Shown here: positions 1 to 14,009 of the stretch, in pieces
Layout: the number at the start of each line of letters is the position of its first letter
How positions within the stretch are numbered: position 1 is the first letter of the stretch
NCBI GenBank assembly: GCA_023101725.1
Contig: JALJCO010013696.1
Span: forward strand, 248,001-312,000
Length of the DNA: 64,000 bases
From: Atherinomorus stipes
Lineage: Eukaryota; Chordata; Actinopteri; Atheriniformes; Atherinidae
Reading direction: 5' to 3'
Position numbers and translations under genes: made by a program
Notes under the pieces: generated by a model
What the model was told of the DNA's origin: nothing
The model's input: the letters and a program-made list of their open reading frames with translations, nothing else
The model's database searches: none

Positions 1-357
1 GTTTCTTTCCTGATGGCACGGCCATATTCCAAGATGACCGTGCCAGAATTTATCGGGCTCAGATTGTGAAAGATGGTTCAGGGATCATCAGACATCATTT
101 TCACACATGGATTGGCCCCCACAGAGTCCAGACCTGAACCCCATTGAGAATCTTTGGGATGTGCTGTGGTCAGACTCTACAATCATCATCAAGATCTTGG
201 TGAAAAATTGATGCAACAGGATGCAAATAAATCTGGTGACATTGCAGAAGCTTCTGGAAACACAGCGAATGCTGCCGCAATCAAAGCTAAAGGCTCCAAC
301 CAAATGTTACATGTTTGACCTTTTTTTGTTGGAGAATTTTTTTTTGGCCGGGCAGTG
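1..357 (+). mobile_element. Tc1/mariner element, 3' end only, decayed
   Basis: The plus strand carries the end of a Tc1-type transposase in broken frames. The stretch around 115-165 still reads like the [11 protein letters not shown] block that carries the last catalytic acid. A poly-T and ggccgggcagtg terminus at 340-357 is followed by TA (358-359), the expected Tc1 target. The 5' part lies off the left edge. Stops and frame changes make it non-functional. Confidence 0.8.
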
Positions 358-419
358 TAAATACTGTATACCTACACACTCATAGATAGGGTTTTTGTAC
401 ATTAAAAAGATTAATGAGA

Positions 420-960
420 CTGAAATGTTGGGGAGGGGAAGCCCAGGGGGAGGGTGGGGGGGGGGGGGGACCGGGTGGTCCCGAACGATCGGGGGAGCAA
501 GAGGGCAGAGGAGAAACAACCACAAAGATACACTAAAAGAGAAGAGAAAGAAAGGAATAATCAAGAAAGAAAAAAAAAAAAAAAAAAAAAAAAAAATCAA
601 GCAGAATAAGGAAGATTGATTTAAAAGTATAGAAAGCTGTTGTAAATTAAAAATAAGGAATACAAAAATAGCATTAATAAATGAAAAAAAACATAATTAT
701 TTTTTTTATTGTAGTTATTAATAATGAGAGCAATAAAAATATTAATAAATTAATTAATAAACCTGAGTATTACAAATAAGAATAAAATGTAAAATAAAAA
801 CTATAAATCAAACTGATTAAATTGTTACAAAATAACAAACCAACCAAAGTAAATGAAACTGAATTAAATCAAAATATAACATTTAAATTAATTAAAATAA
901 GTGATTTATATGATTTATGTAAATGCTGTGTTTTCAAAAAGAGAAACCTGAATTGAAGGT
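420..960. repeat. Low-complexity G-rich, poly-A and AT-rich stretch
   Basis: A G-rich run near 430-470 is followed by poly-A at about 570-597 and then AT-rich sequence with no coding signal. It would lie in RPGR intron 7. Confidence 0.6.
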
Positions 961-961
961 A

Positions 962-1215
962 AACATGGTATAACCCAGTTACATCCATCATCTTCATCAC
1001 ATGGTATAACCCAGTTACATCCATCATCTTCATCACATGGTATAACCCAGTTACATCCATCATCTTCATCACATGGTATAACCCAGTTACATCCATCATC
1101 TTCATCACATGGTATAACCCAGTTACATCCATCATCTTCATCACATGGTATAACCCAGTTACATCCATCATCTTCATCACATGGTATAACCCAGTTACAT
1201 CCATCATCTTCATCA
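962..1215. repeat. 36-bp tandem repeat, about 7 near-identical copies
   Basis: The unit starts catggtataacccag and repeats every 36 bp with almost no divergence. Because 36 is a multiple of three, the minus strand reads a spurious 12-residue peptide repeat. It sits just downstream of RPGR exon 7, in intron 7. Confidence 0.95.
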
Positions 1216-1340
1216 CTTTGTCCAGACAAGTGAAACTGAGACGTGTCCATCATTGGACGGACGGTTTGCTGCTCTTAAATCAACACTTACAGCTGGTAAT
1301 AAATAATAAACTCTAGCTTCCGTCTGATTGGTGGGCTTAC

Positions 1341-1499
1341 CTGTCAGCGCCACTGTGTGCCCGCCCCCGCAGGCCACCTGCCTCACCGGGTCCTTGATGC
1401 TCTTCACCCTCTGAGGCGCCCGGTGCCCGGACAGCTGCTCCGTGCCCAGCCCCAGCTTCCCGCTGTCCCGCTCCCCGAACGTGTACAGACCTCCGTCCG
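1341..1499 (-). CDS. rpgr: RPGR exon 7
   Basis: 159 nt between acceptor tcccggcag and donor gtaagc. It encodes residues 208-260 with [20 protein letters not shown] and [13 protein letters not shown]. Intron 6 upstream is 74 bp. No further RCC1 blade is seen between 1 and 1340, so exon 8 should be off the left edge. Confidence 0.95.
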
Positions 1500-4400
1500 C
1501 TGCCGGGACACGGACACGTTTAGTCTCCGGAGACCTGGACCTCCGGATCGGACCCCACACAACGCGGACTTACCCGTCACCAAGGCGGAGTGGTAGTATC
1601 CGCAGGACACCCAGCTGACGGGCCGCCCCACGCTGACCTGCTGGGGGGTGCAGGCCTGGCTCTCCTTGCCCAGACCGATCTGACCCTCCGTGTTGTCCCC
1701 CCACATGAACAGCTTCCCGCTGGCTGCAACACAATCATCCCACCACTTCATTTATACCGCACGCATCAGCAACACAGTCTCCAGAGTCGCGGTTCACACT
1801 CAGTACGAGTCAGGTTATCACAATGGGGACAAATAAATTCCACCACAAGCTTTTGGAGAAGTGCTCTACAATTGTAACTTATATTTTTTTACAGCGATGA
1901 AGTAAAGATGAAGAAAAGACGAAGCAGCAACAAAGCAGCAACAAAGCAGCAATGAAGCAGCGACGAAGCAGCAACGAAGCAGCGACAAAGCAGCAAGAAA
2001 GCAGCGACGAAGCAGCAATGAAGCAGCAACGAAGCAGCAACTAAGCAGCGATGAAGCAACAATGAAGCAGCGACTAAAAAAGCAACAAAGCGACGAAGCA
2101 GCAACGAAGCAGCAACGAAGCAGCAACGAAGCAGCGACGAAGCAGCGACGAAACAGCAATGAAGCAGCAACAAAGCAGCAACGGAGCAGCAACAAAGCAG
2201 CAACGGAGCAGCGATGAAACAGCAACGAAGCAGCAACAAAGCATCAACGAAGCAGCAACGAAGCAGCAACGAAACAGCAACTAAGCAGCGATGAAGCTGC
2301 GACTAAAAAAGCAACAAAGCGACGAAGCAGCGACGAAGCAGGACGAAGCAGCAACTAAGCAGCGATGAAGCAGCGACAAAGCAGCAACGAAGCAGCGACG
2401 AAACAGCGACAAAGCAGTGATGAAGCGGCGACTAAAAAAAGCAACAAAGCGACGAAGCAGCGACGAAGCAGCGACGAAGCAGCGACGAAGCAGCGACAAA
2501 GCAGCGACAAAGCAGCGACGAAACAGCAACTAAGCAGTGATGAAGCGGCAACTAAAAAAGCAACAAAGCGACGAAGCAGCGACGAAGCAGCGACGAAGCA
2601 GCGACGAAACAGCGACAAAGCAGCAACGAAGCAGAGACGAAACAGAGGCGAAAAGAAGATAACTCTACGATGAAATGGTGATGAAACAGCAACGAAACGG
2701 GTAGGAGTTTTAGAGACCGAGATTAAGACAAGGTCAGGACTTTTAGAGACCGAGACGAGACGAGACCAAGACGACAAATATCAAAGAAAAATCATACCAA
2801 AACATCCAAACGTGTGGGGGGTTTGAAGTTTACTTTTAAACAAATATGACAACAAAATGAATCTTTGCTCTGTTGTTTTGAAAACAGCACTAAAAATGAA
2901 ATAAACTGCTCATAAATGCTGGTAAACGTCAAATTGAATTCTAACCAAGTTGTCAGAAATCGCTCCTAACAAGCAGGACGGTGGTTTATCTGATTTTCTC
3001 TTTTTAATCTGTCTGTTTTAGAACTAATGACAAGAGTAAAAGTACTACTATACATCTACAAGTACTGCAGATCATCTGAAATTTCTGCAGGGTCATCATC
3101 ATCATCACACTAACAATGTTGAGTTTTAGAAACAACTATTTTCTTTAGTAATGAGACAGTTTGCACAAACATAAAGTGATATTCTCATATAATCCAGTTG
3201 AGACAATTTATTTACCATTTTTCTTTACGAAATTTCTGAAAGTAATTCTGAAGTTAAATTTCATTTTAGTGGCTTCTGGGTCCGTGTTTCATTCATTCCT
3301 TCGTTTTTCAAATTAAAATAAAAAATAAAATAACAATAAACACTTGTTTTCTTTGTATTTGTTTCCAAAACCTAGCTTACCAATGAAATCTCGTGAGATT
3401 TCATCAGTAAAATAGATCGATACCACGTTTTTGAATATCGATATATCAGCAGATGAAAATATTGCAATATTTCAGTGTATGGATTTTTTCCCAGCCCTAC
3501 TATATAGTATTCATGTTTACATTTTACTGTTCTTTGAACAGTTTAGTGTTATTTCTAGGGATGCACGATACCCATTTTTAAAAACCGATACCAATAACCA
3601 ATGAATTTCTGCTCCTAAAGGCTGGTACCAACAACACACATACATACCTAATTATACCAAATAAAAATTCAACCTTTATGGGGTAGTTCGTGTCTAAAAT
3701 AAGAAGGGAAAGTTATCGTGCATCCCCTGTTATTTCATCCCTCCGGTTTAAATACTTGTGACGTCATATTTGGCTTTGACTGGGACTATAAACATTTGCT
3801 TTCACTTTGCGATAAAAATATCGGGATATATGTTTATTGATATTCAGCCCAAATATATTGGGATATGACTTTTGGTCCATATCGCCCAGCCCGACAGCAT
3901 ACTGTATTACATTAGATACTGATGGGCTGCGTCTTTCTGTCGGACTGCTTAACTACCTCGTAACTAAAGCACTGACATGACCCCAAACTGCTTCCAAACT
4001 AGGGTTCCGAAAAAAATCAATACACTGAACTATCACAATATTTTCATATGCCAATATCACATCGATATTCAAAAACGCGGTATCTATCTATTTTATTAAC
4101 AAAATCTTGCGAGATTTCATCATTCTAATACGAAATCTCGCAAGATTTCACGAAAACTCACAAAGATTTGTTAACAGAACAATGAAATCTCGCGAGATAT
4201 AAGTGAAATAGATCGGTACCGTGTTTTTAAATATTGAGAAGATATCGGCATATGAAAATATCATGATGTTTCAGTGTATCGATATTTTGTCCCACCCCTA
4301 TTCCAAACCACCGTCCCTTCTTATTTTAGACACCAGCTACCCCATATAGTTGGAAAATTTAATTTGGCATAATTAGGTTTGTATGTGTTTTATCGGTATC

Positions 4401-7400
4401 AGTTATAAGTATCGGCCTTCAGAAGCTAAAATTTATCGGTTATTGATATGGTTTCAATAAATGGTTACTGTGCATCTTTAATTGAAAGTGTATTTATTTT
4501 ATTCATCTAAAGTTTATTCATTGCAAAACAGCTGTAATGGTGCATATTGATAGCCTACATTTTTTCAATTTCAATGTGTTGCGTAAATGATCAATAACAG
4601 TATTTTGACCTGCCTGTCATCCACATAGAAACAGACTGATCCTGGATACAGGCAGGTATAACTGCCTGTCATCCGCATAGAAACAGACTGATCCTGGATA
4701 CAGGCAGGTATATCTGCCTGTCATCCGCATAGAAACAGACTGATCCTGGATACAGGCAGGTATAAGTGTCAGTCATGGGCATAGAAACAGACTGATCCTG
4801 GATACAGGCAGGTATAAGTGGCAGTCATCGGCATAGAAACAGACTGATCCTGGATACAGGCAGGTATAAGTGTCAGTCATGGGCATAGAAACAGACTGAT
4901 CCTGGATACAGGCAGGTATAACTGTCAGTCATCCGCATAGAAACAGACTGATCCTGGATACAGGCAGGTATAAGTGGCAGTCATCGGCATAGAAACAGAC
5001 ATGCCATGCTTCTTAATGGGACTAGAGGCAGGAATTTTTAAAAAACAAACATGCATGTTCATTTTTTTAATGCTAATGGGTGATGAAGCGCTAAATACCA
5101 AAAACAACGTTTCCACCACGTTTCTCTCCGTTGCCTTGAACAGGCTGTGTGCTGCATAAAGCTGTAATTTGGTGGCTGAATTTCCCGCGCTGCCCTGCAG
5201 ACGTGACGTCAAATGACGCTACATCCGCAGTTTTATATCAAGGAAGAAGACGGTCACGGTAAATTCAAACACTGTAAGCGATAGTTATGGATTCTTCTGC
5301 CATCAGCAAACGATCCAGATCAACTGAAAGACACTAAAAAGTGGAACTACGAAGAAAAAGCGTAGTTAACAACATTATAGCTTCAGTTTGTGCACGCTCC
5401 CGTGACGGCTTGGCTCGTGGCTGCAGTTACCTGAAGCGCCAGTCGCGGCAGTCGCGAGTTTCGTTTCTTAATCTTGCCTCTACTCCCTTTAAGAATTTCT
5501 CCAAGTGGAGCAAGATATAAAGAAAACAAAATGGGTTCCAGGATAGAATACTGGTTTAAACCAGACTACGTGAGGAGCAGAGAAGTGAAACCTCGGCGTG
5601 CTAACCTGTCAGAGCAGCAGAGGTGTTCGAACCGGCAGCCAGCATCCTGATTGGTCCCTGAGAATGGAAGAAGGGGAGCCTCTGGAAGGCCGTCCTCTCC
5701 TCGCAGTCCCCCAGCCCCAGCTGGCCCTCGCTGTTGCCCCCGCAGGCGTACACCTGTCCCTGCGCTGCAGACGGACACACAGGTGAGTTCATGCAGCACT
5801 GAGTCCCGACCGGGCTGAGGATCCGGTTCTGACCTGTGCAGACCAGGGTGTGGTTCCGTCCACAGGCCACAAGATGGACTTTCTCAGACTTCAGAGCTAG
5901 AATGAAAGAATACGCACATAAGGACCCCGAGATCCGGATTACAGGTTTACAGGTCTGTCCAGCAGGTCTGGCAGCTGCTATGGTGAGGAGGGGTGTCTAA
6001 GGACCAACCTTTGATGCAGGTGGGCTTGTTCACCATGACCTTTGACCCCAGACCCAGCTGGCCCCAGTTGTTGCTGCCGAACATGAAGAGCTTCCCGTTC
6101 TCTGAGGAGACAAACAGCATCAGGAACCAGGACTGCAGGGACCTCCGAGACATGCTGCGCTAGTTCTAGAGATCATGAAAACGCTCCAGGAATCATCTCA
6201 ATTTAGATCATTACATCCCGGACAAGTCCCCAATCTATCACGACCCGCTGGGCTACTGAAAAAGTGATGCAAAATGTTTCGTTTCCTGAAAACTTGAGAC
6301 GTGAGCTTCTCCCAGATGAAACACCAGATGTAAGACAGTAAACATGCAAACATGACTGTAAATATTACTGTAAACACGAGTGTAAATATGACTGTAAACA
6401 AGGGTGTAAACATGACTGTAAACAAGAGTGTAAACATGACTTAGTGTAAAAATGGTGGAGTGTAAACATGACTGTAAACAAGGGTGTAAACATGGCTAAG
6501 AGTAAATGTGACAACTGAGTGTAAACATAACTTAGTGTAAAAATGGTGGAGTGTAAACATGAGTGTAAACATGAATGTAAACATGACTGTAAATATGACT
6601 GTGAACATGAGTGTAAACATTACTGTAAACAAGAGTGTAAACATGGCTAAGAGTAAACGTGAAAAGTGAGTGTAAACATGACTTAGTGTAAAAATGGTTG
6701 AGTGTAAACATGAGTGTAAACATGAATGTAAACATGACTGTAAATATGACTGTGAACATGAGTGTAAATTTGACCGTAAATATTACTGTAAACATTACTG
6801 TAAACACTAGTGTAAACTTAACTGTAAATATGGCTGTAAACGAGTGTAAACATGACTAAACATGACTGTAAACATGAGTATAAATATGACTGTAAATATG
6901 ACTGTAAACATGAGTGTAAACATAACTGTAAACGTGACTAAGCATGAGTGTAAACATTAGTGTAAATATGAATGTAAACATGACTGTAAATATGAGTATA
7001 AACATTACTGTAAACATGACTGTAAACATGACTGTAAACATGAGTGTAAACAGTGTAAATATGAATGTTAACATGAGTGTAAACATGGCTGACTGTAAAC
7101 ATGAGTGTAAACATGGATAAGTGTAAACACAATGACTGAGTGTAAACATGGCTGGATGTAAACATAAGTGTAAACATGGCTAAGTGTAAACACGAGTGTA
7201 AACATGAGTGTAAACATGCTAAGTGTAAACACAAGTGTTAACATGGCTAGGTGTAAACACGGGTGTTAACATGACTGAGTGTAAACATGACTGAGCGTAA
7301 ACATGAGTGTAACCATGGCTGAGTGTAAACAGGGCAGAGTGTAAACACGAGTGTAAACATGGCTAGGTGTAAACATGGCAGGTGTAAACACGAGTGTAAC

Positions 7401-10400
7401 CATGGGTGAGTGTAAACAGGGCAGAGTGTAAACACGAGTGTAAACATGAGTGTAAACATGCTAAGTGTAAACACAAGTGTTAACATGGCTAGGTGTAAAC
7501 ACGGGTGTTAACATGACAGTGTAAACATGACTGAGCGTAAACATGAGTGTAACCATGGCTGAGTGTACACAGGGCAGAGTGTAAACACGAGTGTAAACAT
7601 GGCTAGGTGTAAACATGGCAGAGTGTAAACACGGCTAGGTGTAAACATGAGTGTAAACATGACTAAGTGTAAACATGACTGAGTGTAAACACGAGTGTAA
7701 CCATGGCTGAGTGTAAACATGGCTAGGTGTAAACATGATGGCTGAGTGTAAACATGACAGAGTGTAAACATGGCGGAGTGTAAATACGAGTGTAAACACT
7801 GCTTGGTGTAAACCAAGGGGCAAACTCCGCCTCAGAACAGTGAAGCTCTCTTCCGCATTGTATTTAGTGTAATCCTCCCTTCATCCGCTAGGGGCTGGCT
7901 CCAAGAGCGAGCAAATCCCCATAGACTCCCATGTTAAAAACGCCGACTTCACAGCAGAAATAAACAGGTTTACAGCCTGGTTCAAAAAATCATTTTAGGT
8001 TTATTAGGTCACGTTTACCTTCATGTCAACTGTGAGGGGGGTGAATTTTTTTATAACTCATTCGTTTAGATGTTATTTATTCTTCAAATTACACATAATT
8101 AAGGGCGTATCCTTATGATTGACATGCGGCAGACCGGAAGCTCCGCCTGCCGACCGAAGGCTCCTAGTTAGCTCCTTCTTTGCTCTTAATAAGGTCTCAG
8201 TTTGTTACAGAGTCGCACAACGGCGGTGTTTAGTCAGCGAATTGCAAGTCTAAGCATGTCTTACCTTAACCATGCCACTTAGGGGGCTTATCTTTGTTAG
8301 CTCCTCTTAGTTTCGTGTTAGCTCAGTTAGCGTTTAGCCCACAGTACGTCAGCTGTCAATCATTTGTCCCGCGGCCGCGCTGTGCCCATTTTAGGATTTT
8401 CCTGGAGTGACGACGTACGTGACACGGCAAGATGGCGACGGTAAGACACGCCCAACTGGCTTCACATTTCTCTATTCAGAAGAGACCGGAAGCTACGTCC
8501 AGTAATTATATACAGTCTATGGTGTAAACACAGGTGTAAACATGGTTCGGGGGAAACATGGTTGGGTGTAAACACGAGTATAAACATGGCTAAGTATAAA
8601 CACGAGTGTAACCATGGCTAAGTGTAAACATGAGTGTAAACATGAGTGTAAACATGGCTAGGTGTAAACACGGGTGTAAACATGGCTAAGTGTAAACATG
8701 AGTGTAAACATGAGTGTAAACATGGCTAAGTGTAAACACAAGTGTAAACATGGCTAAGTGTAAACATGAGTGTAAACATGAGTGTAAACATGGCTAAGTG
8801 TAAACACGATTACATGGCTAAGTGTAAACATGAGTGTAAACATGGCTAAGTGTAAACACGAGTGTAAACATGGCAGAGTGTAAATACGAGTGTAAACACT
8901 GCTTGGTGTAAACACAAGTGTAAACATGGTCCGGGGGAAACATGGTTGGGTGTAAACACGAGTGTAAACATGGCTAAGTATAAACACGAGTGTAACCATG
9001 GCTAAGTGTAAACATGAGTGTAACCATGGCTAAGTGTAAACACGAGTGTAAACATGGCTAAGTGTAAACATGAGTGTAAACATGAGTGTAAACATGGCTA
9101 AGTGTAAACACGATTACATGGCTAAGTGTAAACATGAGTGTAAACACGAGTGTAAACGTGGCTAAGTGTAAACACGAGTGTAAACATGGCTAAGTGTAAA
9201 CACGAATGTAAACATGGCTAAGTGTAAACATGAGTGTAAACATGGCTGAGTGTAAACACGAGTGTAAACACTGCTTGGTGTAAACACAGGTGTAAACATG
9301 GTTCGGGGGAAACATGGTTGGGTGTAAACACGAGTGTAAACATGGCTAAGTATAAACACGAGTGTAACCATGGCTAAGTGTAAACATGAGTGTAAACATG
9401 AGTGTAAACATGAGTGTAAACATGGCCCGGGGGAAACATGGTTGGGTGTAAACACGAGTGTAAACATGGCTAAGTATAAACACGAGTGTAACCATGGCTA
9501 AGTGTAAACATGAGTGTAAACATGAGTGTAACCATGGCTAAGTGTAAACACGAGTGTAAACATGGCTAAGTGTAAACATGAGTGTAAACATGAGTGTAAA
9601 CATGGCTAAGTGTAAACACGATTACATGGCTAAGTGTAAACATGAGTGTAAACACGAGTGTAAACGTGGCTAAGTGTAAACACGAGTGTAAACATGGCTA
9701 AGTGTAAACACGAATGTAAACATGGCTAAGTGTAAACATGAGTGTAAACATGGCTGAGTGTAAACACGAGTGTAAACACTGCTTGGTGTAAACACAGGTG
9801 TAAACATGGTTCGGGGGAAACATGGTTGGGTGTAAACACGAGTGTAAACATGGCTAAGTATAAACACGAGTGTAACCATGGCTAAGTGTAAACATGAGTG
9901 TAAACATGAGTGTAAACATGGCTAGGTGTAAACACAGGTGTAAACATGGCTAAGTGTAAACATGAGTGTAAACATGGCTAAGTGTAAACACAAGTGTAAA
10001 CATGGCTAAGTGTAAACATGAGTGTAAACATGAGTGTAAACATGGCTAAGTGTAAACACGATTACATGGCTAAGTGTAAACATGAGTGTAAACATGGCTA
10101 AGTGTAAACACGAGTGTAAACATGGCGGAGTGTAAATACGAGTGTAAACACTGCTTGGTGTAAACACAAGTGTAAACATGGTCCGGGGGAAACATGGTTG
10201 GGTGTAAACACGAGTGTAAACATGGCTAAGTATAAACACGAGTGTAACCATGGCTAAGTGTAAACATGAGTGTAAACATGAGTGTAACCATGGCTAAGTG
10301 TAAACACGAGTGTAAACATGGCTAAGTGTAAACATGAGTGTAAACATGGCTAAGTGTAAACATGAGTGTAAACATGAGTGTAAACATGGCTAAGTGTAAA

Positions 10401-13400
10401 CACGATTACATGGCTAAGTGTAAACATGAGTGTAAACACGAGTGTAAACATGGCTAAGTGTAAACACGAGTGTAAACATGGCTAAGTGTAAACATGAGTG
10501 TAAACATGGCTGAGTGTAAACACGAGTGTAAACATGGCTAAGTGTAAACATGAGTGTAAACATGAGTGTAAACATGGCTAAGTGTAAACACGAGTGTAAA
10601 CATGGCTAAGTGTAAACATGAGTGTAAACATGAGTGCAAACATGAGTGTAAACATGGCTAAGTGTAAACACGATTACATGGCTAAGTGTAAACATGAGTG
10701 TAAACACGAGTGTTAACATGGCTAAGTGTAAACACGAGTGTAAACATGGCTAAGAGTAAACATGAGTGTAAACATGGCTAAGTGTAAACACGAGTGTAAA
10801 CATGGCTAAGTGTAAACATGAGTGTAAACATGAGTGTAAACATGGCTAAGTGTAAACATGAGTGTAAACATGAGTGTAAACACGAGTGTAAACATGGTTA
10901 AGTGTAAACATGAGTGTAAACATGGCTAAGTGTAAACACGAGTGTAAACATGGCTAAGTGTAAACACGAGTGTAAACATGGCTAAGTGTAAACATGGCTG
11001 GTGTAAACATGGCTAAGTGTAAACATGGCTGGTGTAAACATGGCTAAGTGTAAACATGGCTGGTGTAAACATGGCTGGTGTAAACATGGCTAAGTGTAAA
11101 CATGGCTGATGTAAACATGGCTGGTGTAAACGTGGCTGGTGTATATTGGCAGAGTATAAACATAGCTGGTGTATATTGGCAGAGTGTAAACATGGCTGGT
11201 GTAAACATGGCTGGTGTAAACATGGCTAAGTGTAAACATGGCTGGCGTAAACATGGCTGGTGTAAACATGGCTAAGTGTAAACATGGCTGGTGTAAACAT
11301 GGCTAAGTGTAAACATGGCTGGTGTAAACATGGCTGATGTAAACATGGCTAGTGTAAACGTGGCTGGTGTATATTGGCAGAGTGTAAACATGGCTGGTGT
11401 ATATTGGCAGAGTGTAAACATGGCTGGTGTAAACATGGCTAAGTGTAAACATGGCTGGTGTAAACATGGCTGGTGTAAACATGGCTGGTGTAAACATGGC
11501 TAAGTGTAAACATGGCTGGCGTAAACATGGCTGGTGTAAACATGGCTAAGTGTAAACATGGCTGGTGTAAACATGGCTGGTGTAAACATAGCTAAGTGTA
11601 AACATGGCTGATGTAAACATGGCTGGTGTAAACGTGGCTGGTGTATATTGGCAGAGTGTAAACATGGCTGATGTAAACATGGCTGGTGTATATTGGCAGA
11701 ATGTAAACATGGCTGGTGTAAACATGGCTAAGTGTAAACATGGCTGATGTAAACATGGCTGGTGTAAACGTGGCTGGTGTATATTGGCAGAGTATAAACA
11801 TAGCTGGTGTATATTGGCAGAGTGTAAACATGGCTGGTGTAAACATGGCTGGTGTAAACATGGCTAAGTGTAAACATGGCTGGCGTAAACATGGCTGGTG
11901 TAAACATGGCTAAGTGTAAACATGGCTGGTGTAAACATGGCTGGTGTAAACATGGCTAGTGTAAACGTGGCTGGTGTATATTGGCAGAGTGTAAACATGG
12001 CTGGTGTATATTGGCAGAGTGTAAACATGGCTGGTGTAAACATGGCTAAGTGTAAACATGGCTGGTGTAAACATGGCTGGTGTAAACATGGCTGGTGTAA
12101 ACATGGCTAAGTGTAAACATGGCTGGCGTAAACATGGCTGGTGTAAACATGGCTAAGTGTAAACATGGCTGGTGTAAACATGGCTGGTGTAAACATAGCT
12201 AAGTGTAAACATGGCTGATGTAAACATGGCTGGTGTAAACGTGGCTGGTGTATATTGGCAGAGTGTAAACATGGCTGATGTAAACATGGCTGGTGTATAT
12301 TGGCAGAGTGTAAACATGGCTGGTGTAAACATGGCGGGCCCTCACCTGTGACCAGCGCCGTGTGCTCGTCTCCACAGGCCAGCCTGTGAGGGACGTCATT
12401 CTTGAGCCAGAACTTACTCGGGATGTTGTCGGCAAACTTGCTCTTTCCAAAAGTAAAAACTGCTCCAGATTCTGGAAGAAAACCCAGGAAAGGTTTGGAT
12501 CAGAACCAGAACCAGAACCACCTGTATCAGTCTGATGAAGGAAGAAAAGAACAGTTCCAGATGTTCCCAACAGAACTCCAGCCTGAGACCACAGGTTCCT
12601 ACAGGTTCTGGCAGAACCCAGCCAGAACCTTCACCAGAAGCTTCCTCCATGGTTCTGGTCCTGATGGAAGTTTTCTGTCCTGGTTCTGGTCCTGATGTAG
12701 GTTTTTCTTCCTGGTTCTGGTCCTGATGGAGGTTTTCCTTCCTGGTTCTGGTCCTGATGTAGGTTTTACTTCTTGGTTCTGGTCAAGATGGAGGTTTTTC
12801 TCCTGGTTCTGGTCCTGATGTAGGTTTTACTTCCTGGTTCTGGTCCAGATGGAGGTTTTTCTCCTGGTTCTGGTCCTGATGTAGGTTTTTCTTCCTGGTT
12901 CTGGTCCTGATGGAGGTTTTCTTTCCTGGTTCTGGTCCTGATGGAGGTTTTCCTTCTTGGTTCTGGTCCTGATGGAGGTTTTCTTGCTGGTTCTGGTTCT
13001 GATGGAGGTTTTTCTTCCTGGTTCTGGTCCTGATGGAGGTTTTCCTTCCTGGTTCTGGTCCTGATGTAGGTTTTACTTCCTGGTTCTGGTCCTGATGGAG
13101 GTTTTTCTCCTGGTTCTGGTCCTGATGTAGGTTTTCCTTCTTGGTTCTGGTCCTGATGGAGGTTTTCTTGCTGGTTCTGGTCCTGATGGAGGTTTTCCTT
13201 CCTGGTTCTGGTCCTGATGTAGGTTTTACTTCCTGGTTCTGGTCCTGATGGAGGTTTTCTTTCCTGGTTCTGGTCCTGATGGAGGTTTTCCTTCTTGGTT
13301 CTGGTCCTGATGGAGGTTTTCTTGCTGGTTCTGGTTCTGATGGAGGTTTTTCTTCCTGGTTCTGGTCCTGATGGAGGTTTTCCTTCCTGGTTCTGGTCCT

Positions 13401-13949
13401 GATGTAGGTTTTACTTCCTGGTTCTGGTCCTGATGGAGGTTTTTCTCCCTGGTTCTGGTCCTAATGTAGGTTTTCCTTCTTGGTTCTGGTCCTGATGGAG
13501 GTTTTCTTGCTGGTTCTGGTCCTGATGGAGGTTTTCCTTCCTGGTTCTGGTCCTGATGTAGGTTTTACTTCCTGGTTCTGGTCCTGATGGAGGTTTTTCT
13601 CCCTGGTTCTGGTCCTGATGGAGGTTTTCTTGCTGGTTCTGGTCCTGATGGAGTTTTACTTCCTGGTTCTGGGCCTGATGGAGGTTTTCTTCCTGGTTCT
13701 GGTCCGGTTTTGGACCGTGTTCATTTCCCTCTCTCTAGCCCAGCAGTATGATGTAAAATGCTGTTATAAACAAATGTTTATTACAGAAATCAAATGAATA
13801 AACAGGATATCAGAGAGCCTCATGTTCATAAAGCTCCTCATGGCAAAGCAACACTGTTCAACACAATGAAGCAACCAGATCATCATTCTGCTGCTGCCGT
13901 GCTGGACAGGACAAGTGAGAAAGGAGAGAAGGAACGAAGGAAGGAAGTT

Positions 13950-14009
<60 letters not shown>

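Noticed and set aside
6198..12104. Many VYTHVYT-type minus-strand frames
   Set aside because: Minisatellite translations within RPGR intron 2.
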